A stretch of 64,000 bases of DNA from positions 1-64,000 of the forward strand of contig NZ_MTHB01000050.1 in assembly GCF_002220365.1 (NCBI RefSeq), in the 5' to 3' direction. Each line of letters opens with the position of its first letter. Within the stretch, counting starts at the first letter, position 1. Under the pieces are notes generated by a model. That model saw nothing but the letters and a program-made list of their open reading frames with translations, was not told the origin of the DNA and searched no databases. This stretch comes from Caballeronia sordidicola. Its GTDB lineage: Bacteria > Pseudomonadota > Gammaproteobacteria > Burkholderiales > Burkholderiaceae. The position numbers and the translations under genes are program-made. Positions 34,351 through 44,400 of this stretch are shown here, piece by piece.

Positions 34351-35730
34351 TTATTGCGGTGTTGAACGAAGTTTGGCGACCTGATCGGCGGAGGTCGCCG
34401 ATTGCGGATTGCCAAACGTCTTCGTCACATAATTGCTGATGGCGGCAATCTGCTCATCGCTGAGTTCATTCGCAAACGCGGGCATAAAAGCAGTGGCGTC
34501 TTTCGTCTGACGGCTCACGCCGTGCAGCATGACCATGGTCAGATTGTTAGCTGCCGAAGCCCCGACCACGCTGTTATGAATCAGCGACGGATACGCGCCC
34601 GGCGCGCTGCCGCCCCGGCCCTCGCCCGTCCAGCTATGACACGTCGCGCAGTTAGCGATAAACAATTGTGCACCGTTCACGCCACTGATCGCCGTGCCGC
34701 GCATCGCGGTGACGTCCGCGTTGGTCGGCTTGCCGAAGGAATCACGCGGATGGATGTCGCCGCCGCTCTGCGCCGGCACCGAACGCAGGTACACCACGAT
34801 CGAACGCAGATCCTCAGGCGTCATGTACTGCGTACTGTTCTGCACCACATCCGCCATCGGGCCCGCCGCATTCGCCCGGCCATGCGCCACGCCGGACGCG
34901 AGATAGTGCGTCAGTTCGTCGTCAGTCCATCCGCCGATGCCCGCGTTCTTGTCCGGCGTGATATTGAACGCATGCCAGCCGGACAACTCGGCGCCGCTGA
35001 AGCGCTCGCTCGTCTTCAGACCCTGCATCAGATTACGAGGCGTATGGCATTCCTCGCAATGCGCGAGACCGCCAGCCAGATAAGCACCGCGATTCCATTC
35101 CGCGCTCTGCTTCGGATCGGGCACGAAACGGCCTTCCTTGAAATTGAACATGTTCCAGAACACCATCAGCCAGCGCTGGTTGAACGGAAACGACAGCTCA
35201 TTGCGCGGCGGTGAGTAGTGGATCGGCGTAAGCGTATTCAGATAGGCACGGATCGCGAGGACGTCCGAGTCGGTGACCTTCGTATATTCGGCGTAAGGAA
35301 AAGCCGGGTACAAGCGCTCACCGCTCTTGCCAATCCCTTCATGCATCGCGCGAAGGAAGTCGGCGTCGCTCCAGCGGCCTATGCCGGTATCCGGATCGCT
35401 CGTGATATTGGGCGTATAGATGGTCCCGAACGGCGTGGTGATCGGCAGGCCGCCCGCGAACGGACGGCCTTTGTCGGCGGTGTGACACGCCACGCAGTCG
35501 CCCGCGCGCGCAAGGTATTCACCGCGCTTGATCAGATCCGCGCCGGCCAGCGTGTCGCGCTGCACGACCGTGGGCTCAGTCGCGGTGGTCTGCGCGTGCG
35601 CCGACTGAATCAGCGAGTGAAAACTCACGCCCGTGATGGCGAGCGCAAGAACGGCGAGCGCGCCGCCCAGGCGCTTGTTCAGTTTGAGTTTGCTAAAGCG
35701 CTTCGCGTCGCGAGGTTTGGGGTTCTTCAT
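34351..35730 (-). CDS. three-heme cytochrome c subunit of FAD sugar/polyol dehydrogenase
   Basis: A 459-residue membrane-anchored cytochrome that takes electrons from the alpha subunit to ubiquinone or a terminal acceptor. Three heme c motifs are present: CVACH, CEECH and CATCH. The N-terminus has a basic stretch followed by a hydrophobic signal/anchor (GGALAVLALAITGVSFHSLI). Start at 35730 follows CGGAGAG; a longer upstream frame would run into the alpha-subunit gene. It is the beta subunit and last gene of the operon. Confidence 0.9.
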   Translation of the reverse strand: MKNPKPRDAKRFSKLKLNKRLGGALAVLALAITGVSFHSLIQSAHAQTTATEPTVVQRDTLAGADLIKRGEYLARAGDCVACHTADKGRPFAGGLPITTPFGTIYTPNITSDPDTGIGRWSDADFLRAMHEGIGKSGERLYPAFPYAEYTKVTDSDVLAIRAYLNTLTPIHYSPPRNELSFPFNQRWLMVFWNMFNFKEGRFVPDPKQSAEWNRGAYLAGGLAHCEECHTPRNLMQGLKTSERFSGAELSGWHAFNITPDKNAGIGGWTDDELTHYLASGVAHGRANAAGPMADVVQNSTQYMTPEDLRSIVVYLRSVPAQSGGDIHPRDSFGKPTNADVTAMRGTAISGVNGAQLFIANCATCHSWTGEGRGGSAPGAYPSLIHNSVVGASAANNLTMVMLHGVSRQTKDATAFMPAFANELSDEQIAAISNYVTKTFGNPQSATSADQVAKLRSTPQ

Positions 35731-35753
35731 CGTGGCTCTCCGTCGGCGCGCAA

Positions 35754-37355
35754 TCAAAGTTCTTTCTTCAGCTTGTCGGCGAGACGCAGCGACAACGCGG
35801 ACAACGTCAGCGTGCAATTCACCGATGCCGCCGTCGGCATCACTGCACTGCCGGCAATGAAGAGGTTCGCGTGGTCGTGCGTGCGGCATTCGGAATCCAC
35901 GACAGAATCCTTTGGGTCCGCGCCCATGATGGTCGTCCCCATGATGTGGTTGTTCGGAGCGAATTTATCGTCGAAGGTAATCTCCGTGCCGCCGAACAAT
36001 TCCGCGATCCGCGCGTACTGAGTGCGCGTGTCCGCCGCGCTTTTCTTCACGTAGTCGTTGATCGAGTAGTAGATCTCGGGCTGCGGGATGCCGAGCGAAT
36101 CCTTATGATCCGGCGATGGAATCACACGGTTCTGCGGCTCGGCCAGATGCTCGTGAAAACTGTTGATGTTCATTGTGCGCGCGGCACGGTCGCGGATTTG
36201 CCGATCGAGTTCCGCCCCGGTCACGCCCTTGGCGATCAGGTCTGCCGTGACCGACAGGGTGGGTACGCCATTCGACAAATGCAGCTTCTTCGCCGAGTAT
36301 TCCGAGCGGAAGGCGCCGTCACGGAAATTCACGACGGAGGTCATCTCCATCGGCCCTCGTCCCGGCCACACGGGTTCATTGGCGAGGAAGCTCACGCCGG
36401 TGCCGGGGTGATCCATCAGGTTGCGGCCGACCTGATCCGAACTGTTGCCAATGCCGCTCTTGAATCGATCGGACACCGACTGCAACATCAGCTTCGGCGT
36501 TTCAATTCCATTAGCCGCGAGCACGAAGAGCTTGCCCGTGACACGCGTGCTGTTGCCGTTCGGATCCTTGTAATGGACGGCGGTGATCAGGCCTTTATCG
36601 TCGCTCTCGATCTTGTAGACGACCGCTTGCGCGATCAGCTTCGCACCTGCCCGCTCGGCTTTCTCCGCATGCGTGATGCCGTTGTACATGGCAGCGATCG
36701 GACAGATCGGCATGCAATTGTTGTTGCCGCAGCAGGTCGGGCGGGCATCGTAAGGGCGGCTGTTGCGCGCGACCGGTTCCGGCACCACGTGAAAAGACTG
36801 CGCGTTGAGGACATCGGAGAAACGCTGGTCCATGTAGGACAGCGGCAGCATATCCATGGGATACGGTTTGGAGCGCGGCGAACCCAGATCAACGTTATTG
36901 CCCGGACCGGACACGCCTAGCTGCACTTCGGCGGCGAAGTACCAGGGCTCGAGGGTCTCATAAGGGATCGGCCAGTCGCGGCCTACGCCATAGAGCGTCT
37001 TCAGCTTGAAATCGGCGGGCAGCAAGCGCCACGCGGCCGCGGCCCAGTGCCAGGTCGTACCACCCACGAGCCGCAAGTATTGCGACGCGTAGGGGTACTC
37101 GCCCTTCTGGATCAGATAGTTGTTCTCGGGCGAATACTCGGGATGCGGCGCGTAAGGCGTCGACGGATACGGTGTGGCGAAATCGGCTTTCGCCGGCGAG
37201 TTACGAAAGTTCTCGACGATCTGCCAGCGCGGAATGCGCGGCCCGGCTTCGAGCAGGATCACGGAGGCGCCCGCGGTCGCGAGCTGATGCGCGACGAGTC
37301 CGCCCGCAACCCCCGATCCGACGACCACCACATCGGCCGAATTCGAATTTGCCAT
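35754..37355 (-). CDS. GMC-family FAD dehydrogenase, catalytic (alpha) subunit
   Basis: A 533-residue flavoprotein. The N-terminal FAD fold reads VVVGSGVAGGLVAHQLA. A cysteine cluster (CCGNNNCMPICP) near residue 215 matches the 3Fe-4S-binding region of Burkholderia FAD glucose dehydrogenase and related gluconate/sorbitol dehydrogenases. The C-terminal GMC domain has NNHIMGTTIMG and FIAGSAVMPTAASVN with catalytic His/Asn. It oxidises a sugar or polyol in the periplasm; the exact substrate is not readable. It is carried through the membrane by the gamma subunit. Confidence 0.9.
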   Translation of the reverse strand: MANSNSADVVVVGSGVAGGLVAHQLATAGASVILLEAGPRIPRWQIVENFRNSPAKADFATPYPSTPYAPHPEYSPENNYLIQKGEYPYASQYLRLVGGTTWHWAAAAWRLLPADFKLKTLYGVGRDWPIPYETLEPWYFAAEVQLGVSGPGNNVDLGSPRSKPYPMDMLPLSYMDQRFSDVLNAQSFHVVPEPVARNSRPYDARPTCCGNNNCMPICPIAAMYNGITHAEKAERAGAKLIAQAVVYKIESDDKGLITAVHYKDPNGNSTRVTGKLFVLAANGIETPKLMLQSVSDRFKSGIGNSSDQVGRNLMDHPGTGVSFLANEPVWPGRGPMEMTSVVNFRDGAFRSEYSAKKLHLSNGVPTLSVTADLIAKGVTGAELDRQIRDRAARTMNINSFHEHLAEPQNRVIPSPDHKDSLGIPQPEIYYSINDYVKKSAADTRTQYARIAELFGGTEITFDDKFAPNNHIMGTTIMGADPKDSVVDSECRTHDHANLFIAGSAVMPTAASVNCTLTLSALSLRLADKLKKEL

Positions 37356-37474
37356 TTGTTGTTGTCCTGTGAGGGTAGGTTTTTATTTGCTTCGGTCGCG
37401 CTGTCACGCTGTCACGCAGCGCGCCGGCTTGATGCTGTTCTTGATGCGTTCTCGATGTGTTCGGTGCGTTGGGT

Positions 37475-38029
37475 TCAAGCCGCGCCAGGCGGCTTCTTCG
37501 CCCAGTAGAACGGCACGTCGCGGCAATACGACGGAATGGTCAGCACGTCGTTGACGGGATCGAACATCAGCGCGCGCTCGTAGGCGACCACGCTCACGCG
37601 CGGGGCGTCGCCGACAAGACCGAGGTACCAGGCCCGCATGATCGCGGTGACCGTGCCGGCGAGCTTCGGCGTGTCCGCCTTGAGCGCCTGCGTCACCGTA
37701 TCCGACGGCACGCCGCCATGCGCCGCGAGCCAAACGTTCAATGCGCTCACGTTGCCGGCAAACTCGCTGTCCGACTTGGACAGCGCGTCATACACGCGCT
37801 GCGCCAGCGCAGGATCGAAGGTGGTGCGGCCGGTCAGTTTGCGTGAGAGCAGCAGGAAACCGTCGAGACCCGCAGGCGGGGTATCGGCGAAAGCCTGGGT
37901 GAAGAATGTCGGGAAACCGAAACCCGCAGAAGTGAACGCGAGCGCGACTGCTGACGCACATGCGCCTAGAACAAACCGCCGGCGAGTGGCCGACTGTGCG
38001 CGCGCCATGGGGTGGTCGAGTTGTGTCAT
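37475..38029 (-). CDS. Tat-exported small (gamma) subunit of FAD sugar dehydrogenase
   Basis: A 184-residue protein with a twin-arginine signal (TRRRFVLGACASAVALAF). Proteins of this sorbitol/glucose dehydrogenase small-subunit family act as hitch-hiker chaperones that export the signal-less alpha subunit. The mature part includes GLDGFLLLSRKLTGRTTFDP and a C-terminal VPFYWAKKPPG. ATG 38029 (MTQLDHPMAR) is chosen; ribosome site weak. First gene of the gamma-alpha-cytochrome operon; 119 bp separate it from the alpha gene. Confidence 0.88.
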   Translation of the reverse strand: MTQLDHPMARAQSATRRRFVLGACASAVALAFTSAGFGFPTFFTQAFADTPPAGLDGFLLLSRKLTGRTTFDPALAQRVYDALSKSDSEFAGNVSALNVWLAAHGGVPSDTVTQALKADTPKLAGTVTAIMRAWYLGLVGDAPRVSVVAYERALMFDPVNDVLTIPSYCRDVPFYWAKKPPGAA

Positions 38030-38296
38030 GTATTGAGGTCCCAATTCGCGTTGTTCAAAGAGGCGATGATCGATTGCACGTGTCGATATCCCTCGAATAG
38101 TTTTTAAGCTGCGCCTTGCCGCGGCCGAAGCATGCACGATGAAGGTGTTAATGACCAGCTCCACGGCCGTTGGCAATTGAAAGGCACACGGGCAATAATC
38201 GCGGCACTTGAACCCTTCGAAGCGCCGGCATCTCGCGATCGCTTGCACGATACCGCGCCGCGCCAGCTTAACGCTATAACCAGACCACTATAAAAA

Positions 38297-38953
38297 ATGA
38301 ATTTCGTTCCCCAAGTACTTCGCTATCGCCCGCGGGCGGTCATTGCCCTCGTGATTGGTGTGATCGTGGCAATTTTGGTTCCACATGACTTCAAACCGAT
38401 CGTGCGCGGCCTCATTGGATGGGACAGTACCGTATGGCTGTATCTCGCGCTCATCTGGATTCAGATGGTGCGGGCGCGACAGGACAAGGTGCAGAAGCTC
38501 GCCGAACGCGAAGATGAGAACGCAGGCATGGTGCTGCTCATCATCAGCCTGGCCGCTATAGCAAGCCTTGTCGCAATTGTGTTCGAGCTGGCCATGGCCA
38601 AGAACCTGGGCTTGCGCGGCGCGTTTCTCCACTATCTCCTGACCGCATTCACCATGCTGGGCGCGTGGTTCCTCATCCCGACCATCTTCACGCTCCACTA
38701 CGCACGCCACTACTATCAGTCAGAGGGCGACGAGACATCGCTGAAATTCCCCGATGCCCATCTCAAGCCTGACTATTGGGACTTCCTCTATTTCTCATTC
38801 ACGATCGCGGTGGCGTCGCAGACTTCGGATGTTGTGCTCTGTTCCAACGAAGTCCGCAGAGCAGCACTCGCGCAATCCGTCCTGTCGTTCTTCTTCAATG
38901 CCGCAGTGATTGGTTTATGCGTCAACACGGCGGCCAGTCTGCTTGGGCCTTGA
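38297..38953 (+). CDS. DUF1345 membrane protein
   Basis: A 218-residue inner-membrane protein with five to six hydrophobic helices. [19 protein letters not shown] is the conserved DUF1345 core. Function unknown. It is divergent from the dehydrogenase operon and monocistronic. Confidence 0.82.
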   Translation: MNFVPQVLRYRPRAVIALVIGVIVAILVPHDFKPIVRGLIGWDSTVWLYLALIWIQMVRARQDKVQKLAEREDENAGMVLLIISLAAIASLVAIVFELAMAKNLGLRGAFLHYLLTAFTMLGAWFLIPTIFTLHYARHYYQSEGDETSLKFPDAHLKPDYWDFLYFSFTIAVASQTSDVVLCSNEVRRAALAQSVLSFFFNAAVIGLCVNTAASLLGP

Positions 38954-39364
38954 GCGGAACCGGGAAGCAAATATTGCCGTCACGCTTGACAACGTTCGGG
39001 CGGAATTGCCGCAACCCATAAATTAATAGGGATGGCTGACAATTCCTGCATGGCGGCGCGTGAGCGCACCGGCATTCCCGTCTTTCGTATAACGATTCCC
39101 GAGCACTCCGTGTAAAAACGCCGCCGCCAGCGCGTGCTTTTTTACACGGCTCCCGGCCTCCGCCTAAAGTCGTCTCTCTGCGCTTATCAGGGCTTATCGC
39201 TTTCCCCCGGTTTTAGCAGATTCTTAAGAACATGGCACACGCCTTGCTCTAGCTATTGCACATCCCCTCTTCCCTCCGATAAAAGCACCGGATGCATGCG
39301 CAGCAGATTTTCCTGCCCTAGCGCAACCCATCGCTTTTCATCCATTGATCGCCAGGAGTCAGCC
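38954..39364. other. intergenic region upstream of glgA with an 11-bp inverted repeat
   Basis: CCGTGTAAAAA (39108-39118) pairs perfectly with TTTTTACACGG (39139-39149) across a 20-base GC-rich loop. The hairpin could terminate the DUF1345 transcript or regulate glgA. A TATAAC (39088-39093) is a possible -10. No other gene is seen in these 411 bp. Confidence 0.55.
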
Positions 39365-41017
39365 TTGCCCTTGAACGTCTTGCTTGTCGCTTCCGAGGCT
39401 GTACCGCTAGCCAAAACCGGCGGACTGGGTGACATGGTCAGCGCGTACGCCGTCGCGTTACGTGAAGCAGGCGTCGATGCCGCGATCCTGATCCCGGCCT
39501 ATCCGAAAGCGCTGCAGATGGTCGAGGGATTACGGAAGGTTGCTTCAGTGACGGGGCTCCCCGGCGGCGACGGTGCGCTGTATCGCGGCCGCATGCCCGA
39601 TACCGGCGTGCCCGTGATCCTGCTGCGCATGGATCATTTGTACGCACGCGAAGGCCTCTATCAGGACACGAAAGGACGCGACTACGAAGACAATGCGATT
39701 CGTTTCGCGTCGTTATCGGCGGCGGCGGTGAAGATTGCCGAAGGTGTGCGAGGGTTCAAGAAGCCGGATATCGTGCACGCGCATGACTGGCATTCAGGCC
39801 TCACGCCGCTCTTGATGAAGCAAGCCGGCGTGCACGCTAAAAGCGTTTTCACGATCCACAATCTGGCGTTCCAGGGCAACTATTCGCTCTCGCTTGGTGC
39901 AGCGCTCGGTGTGCCTGCCAAATGGCTCGTGCCCGCGCTGACCGAACCGAAGAGCATCGAATTTTATGGTGCGTTGAGTCTGATGAAAGCTGGCATTGTC
40001 CACGCCGACCATGTCGCTACCGTCAGCGAAACGTATGCTCGCGAAATCCTCACGCCGCGCTTTGGCCACTTGATGGAAGGCGTGCTGCAAAGTTACGCCG
40101 GCAAGCTGTCGGGCATCATCAACGGTATCGACGTGGATACCTGGGACCCGAAGACCGATCCGCAGATCGCCCGGCATTATTGTTTCGACGATATGCGCGG
40201 CAAGCACGCCTGCAAGCGCGAACTGCAGCAGATGTTCGGCCTTCCCACCGACCCCTTCGCGCCGGTGATGGCGCTCGGCAGCCGGATGACATCGCAGAAA
40301 ATGGCCGATGTGGCCGTAGAAGCCATTCCGGCGCTGCTGGAACAGTATCCACGCTTGCAGATTGCCGTCCTCGGCAAAGGCGAAGCACATATAGAAGCGG
40401 CGTTTCATCGGCTGGCGCAGACCTGGCCGGATCGGGTGGGTGTCTATATAGGTTACGACGAGCGCCGCGCGCACGTGCTGCATGCCGGTGCTGACATCCT
40501 GCTGCATGGCAGCCGCTTCGAGCCTTGCGGCCTCACGCAAATCTACGCGATGCGTTATGGCACATTGCCCGTGGCGTCGCGCGTGGGCGGGCTGGCGGAT
40601 ACGATCGTGGATGCAGTCGAAGCAGCGGACACTGAGGGACATCGGACGGGTTTCCAGGCATCTCCCCTCGGCGGCTTCGAGGGCGCAACGTACTCGCGCC
40701 CGGCGACCGGCTTTCTCTTCGACGGCGATGGTGTCCAGGACGTCATCACCGCCGCCACGCGCGCGATCGACGCTTTCATGCGTCCGCAACAATGGCGCAC
40801 GCTTCAACGCAACGCGATGGAACGTGATTACGGATGGAACCATGCGGTAGTGAAATATGTCCAGCTATACGCGGGTCTTACCGACGCGCGTCCTGCGAAA
40901 GCACCGGTGCGCACGCGCCGCGTGCCGGTCAGTGTCCGGGCAGTGCCGCTCGCTGCGGTGGCCGAGGCAGATCGTCTCGAAGCGGAACAGGCGCAATTTG
41001 TCGCGCGAAGCGCCTGA
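39365..41017 (+). CDS. glgA: glycogen synthase (ADP-glucose type)
   Basis: A 550-residue GT5 glycosyltransferase that extends alpha-1,4-glucan from ADP-glucose. The substrate-binding KTGGLGDMVSAYAVAL is at the N-terminus; HAHDWHSGL, LNGIDV-like IINGIDVDTWDP and FEPCGLTQIYAMRYGTLPV are clear. The start is TTG at 39365, six bases after a perfect AGGAG; upstream ATGs in frame give a non-conserved leader. It is longer than the ~480-residue norm because of a ~40-residue insertion near EGHRTGFQASPL and an Arg/Ala-rich tail. First gene of the glucan cluster. Confidence 0.93.
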   Translation: MPLNVLLVASEAVPLAKTGGLGDMVSAYAVALREAGVDAAILIPAYPKALQMVEGLRKVASVTGLPGGDGALYRGRMPDTGVPVILLRMDHLYAREGLYQDTKGRDYEDNAIRFASLSAAAVKIAEGVRGFKKPDIVHAHDWHSGLTPLLMKQAGVHAKSVFTIHNLAFQGNYSLSLGAALGVPAKWLVPALTEPKSIEFYGALSLMKAGIVHADHVATVSETYAREILTPRFGHLMEGVLQSYAGKLSGIINGIDVDTWDPKTDPQIARHYCFDDMRGKHACKRELQQMFGLPTDPFAPVMALGSRMTSQKMADVAVEAIPALLEQYPRLQIAVLGKGEAHIEAAFHRLAQTWPDRVGVYIGYDERRAHVLHAGADILLHGSRFEPCGLTQIYAMRYGTLPVASRVGGLADTIVDAVEAADTEGHRTGFQASPLGGFEGATYSRPATGFLFDGDGVQDVITAATRAIDAFMRPQQWRTLQRNAMERDYGWNHAVVKYVQLYAGLTDARPAKAPVRTRRVPVSVRAVPLAAVAEADRLEAEQAQFVARSA

Positions 41018-41425
41018 CGCGCCACACCACCCTTTTCGATGGTACGGTTATGGAGTTGACCGTTCGAGGCGCATTGGATTGCAGTGCGCCTTGAACGCAT
41101 GTCGTCTGACCTGAACTCGCATGCGGGTCGCGAACCATTGGCTACGCTCAGGCTTCGACATTCGCCAGAAAACGTGAAAGAGGTGCGGCACGCTACGTGC
41201 TGTGTCCCTCAAGCGACCCTGGCGCCGCACTGAACGGCGTATCGCCTGATGACTTGAGGTTTGATGTCGATACGCACCGCACTCGTCACCCCGGAATTGG
41301 TGCTTTGAAGACTGTCTGAGGCGCGTCTGCCGTAGCCGTTCATGCGGTTTGGTTTATTGCCTGGTTGAGCGCGATCGCGTTTTCCCGCATCCACGCCATA
41401 GCAGGACGAACTGGAAAGACGACCG
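41018..41425. other. glgA-glgE intergenic region with an imperfect hairpin
   Basis: GTTCGAGGCGCA (41062-41073) pairs with TGCGCCTTGAAC (41085-41096) with one G-T mismatch, 45 bp after glgA. No T tract follows. The rest of the 408 bp contains no gene or clear promoter that I can support. Confidence 0.5.
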
Positions 41426-44400
41426 ATGGAACACCATCACATGCTTCAAGCATACGCACCAAGAATCTATTTCATCGACCCGCTTCTCGTCGGACCATTG
41501 CCCGAATGGGCCGCACAATTTGAACATGCCGCCGCGCTGGGCTTCGATCACGTGCTGATCGGCGCACCGTTCCAGCCGGGCAGCAACGGCCATCGACAGG
41601 CCGTGGCCGATCACCACAAACTTCACACCGTATTCGGATCCGACGCGCCCGCGAGCGAAGGTCTGCGTCTGCTTGCAAGTCAGGCGAGTCAGCACGGCCT
41701 GACCTTGCTGGTCGATATCACCCTCGACCACGTGAGCGCCGAAGGCGGCTTGTTCCGGGAAAACCGGCACTGGTTCCATCCGTTCGAAGCGGCTGAAGCC
41801 CGGCTCGATCCGCGTCACGCGCCGCATGAAGAAAGCGCCGCGCATGCGAATTTCGGCGATGGCGAAGCGGCCCAGGCGCTCACCGAATGGTGGGCACGCG
41901 AACTGATGCTGCTGGCCGATGCCGGCGTTGGCGGCTTTCGCTTCGAGGCGCCGCACAAGGTGCCGGCGCATGTATGGCGCAGGCTGGGCGCGGCCGTTCG
42001 CGAACGGCATCCGCAAACGAAATGGCTTGCATGGACCGTCGGCATCAGCCGTCAGGACCTCGCCGCTCTAGCCGATGCCGGTTTCGACTCGGTGTTTTCA
42101 TCGTCGCGATGGTGGGACTTTCAGGGCAACTGGCTCTTCGACGAGCACGCCGCCCTGTTTCGCATCGCGCCGCCCATTGCGTTTCCGGAAGAGCCCTACG
42201 GCTCGCGCTTGTTGCACGATTTGCCTGACACCGGCGACTCGTCGCTTGTGGAGCGCGCCTACCGGCGCGCGTTGTACACGGCGGCGGGCATAGGCACCGG
42301 ATTGCTCGTGCCAATGGGGTTCGAATACGGTGTCACGCAGCCGCTCTCCTACAACCACGGCAGCGCGGAAGAATTTCGGCGCGCCAGGGAAGGAGCGCGC
42401 TTCAACGTATCGGCAGAAGTGGCGCACGCCAACGCATTGCAACGCAACTCAGCGGCACTGGCGAGCACTGGCGAACTGCGCGCGCTGACCGGCGCGGGCA
42501 CGCCGTACGCAGCCATTTTGCGCGGCAGCGGCCCGGACCTGCGGGTCGCGGCCGAAGCAGCGCTGATCGTGCTGAACCCGGATCTCACCACGCCGGTTTA
42601 TGTCGATACGCGCCATCTGCTGGACGGTGCACCCGGCAACTTCACGCGGTTTCGGGCAATTGACGAAGACACGACTGGAACGCCGCTGCCGCTCGAGCCT
42701 TTTCTGTTGCAACCCGGCGAAGTGCGCCTGCTACGTGGCGCCGCCGAACCGCCCATCCTGCTGGCGCAACCGCAGGTCAAGCGCGGGGCCAAGGCTGCCG
42801 ACAAGAAGTCAGTGAACGAGGCGCTGGTGGCGCCGCGGGTGGCGATCGAAAGCGTGACGCCATCGGTCGACCACGGGCGCTTTCCGGCGAAGCGGATCGT
42901 GGGCGAAGCGGTTGAAGTCACGGCGGCGATTTTTGCGGAAGGCCACGACAAGATCGCGGCCGCCGTGCAGTGGCGCGCCGCCGATGAAACCGACTGGCAC
43001 GAAGCGCCCATGGTTCCGGTGCTGCCGCTTGGCAACGACCTGTGGACGACGCACATTCCGATCGATCGCCTGGGGCGTCATGAATTCACAGTGATCGCGT
43101 GGCGCGACGACTTCGCTTCGCTGATCGATCACATGCAGAAGAAGCTGAAGGCGGACCAGACCGTTGAACTGGAGCTCGAGGAAGCGCGGCATTTGTTCGC
43201 GTTGATCCTGGCCGAAGTGAAAACCACGGAAGGCGCACAGACGGAACCGCTGGAAGGGATCGTCAAGCAGTTCGCCAAAGCCGACGCAGATACCCGGCTA
43301 GCGTTGGCGCTCGCGCCGGAAACCGCGCTGGCGATCGAGGCGGCGCGGCATCGGCCGTTCCTGTCGCGTGATCCGGTGACATATCGGATCGACGCCGAAC
43401 GCGCCGCCGCACGCTTTGCCAGCTGGTACGAAATCTTCCCGCGCTCCATGAGCGACGACGAAAATCGCCACGGCACGTTCGTCGATGTGATCGGCAAGAT
43501 GCCACGCATCCGCGAGATGGGCTTCGACGTGCTGTACTTCCCGCCGATCAATCCCATTGGCGTGGCGAATCGCAAGGGCAAGAACAACACGCTCACCGCG
43601 CTACCCGGCGACGTGGGCAGCCCCTACGCGATCGGCGGCAAAGAGGGTGGCCACGACGCCGTGCATCCGGAACTCGGCAACCTGGACGACTTCAAGCAGA
43701 TGCTGGAAGCGGCGCGTGCCCACGGCCTGGAGATCGCGCTCGATTTCGCCGTGCAGTGCGCACCGGATCATCCGTGGCTGAAGGAGCATCCCACGTGGTT
43801 CGCGTGGCGCCCGGACGGCACGCTTCGTTACGCTGAAAATCCGCCGAAGAAGTATCAGGACATCGTTAATCCCGACTTCTACGCGCAGGATGCAAAGCCG
43901 GAACTCTGGCTCTCATTGCGCGACGTATTCCTGTTCTGGATAGCAGCAGGCGTGAAGATTTTCCGCGTCGACAATCCGCACACCAAACCCATGCCGTTCT
44001 GGGAATGGGTGATCGGCGATGTGCGCTCGCGGCATCCCGACGTCATGTTCCTGGCCGAAGCGTTCACGCGTCCGCGCGTGATGAACCGTCTCGCCAAGCT
44101 CGGTTTCTCGCAGTCGTACACGTATTTCACGTGGCGCGAGTCGAAGCGCGATTTCCTCGAATACATGCACGACCTGACGCAAACGGACGCGAAGGACTAT
44201 TTCCGGCCGAACTTCTTCGTGAATACGCCGGATATCAACCCGCGTTTCCTGCAGCGTTCGGGCCGCGCCGGTTTTGTGATCCGCGCCGCGCTTGCCGCAA
44301 CGCTGTCGGGGCTATGGGGGGTGTATAGCGGGTTCGAACTCTGCGAAGCAGCCGCGCTGCCGAACAGCGAGGAATATCTCGATTCGGAGAAGTATCAGAT

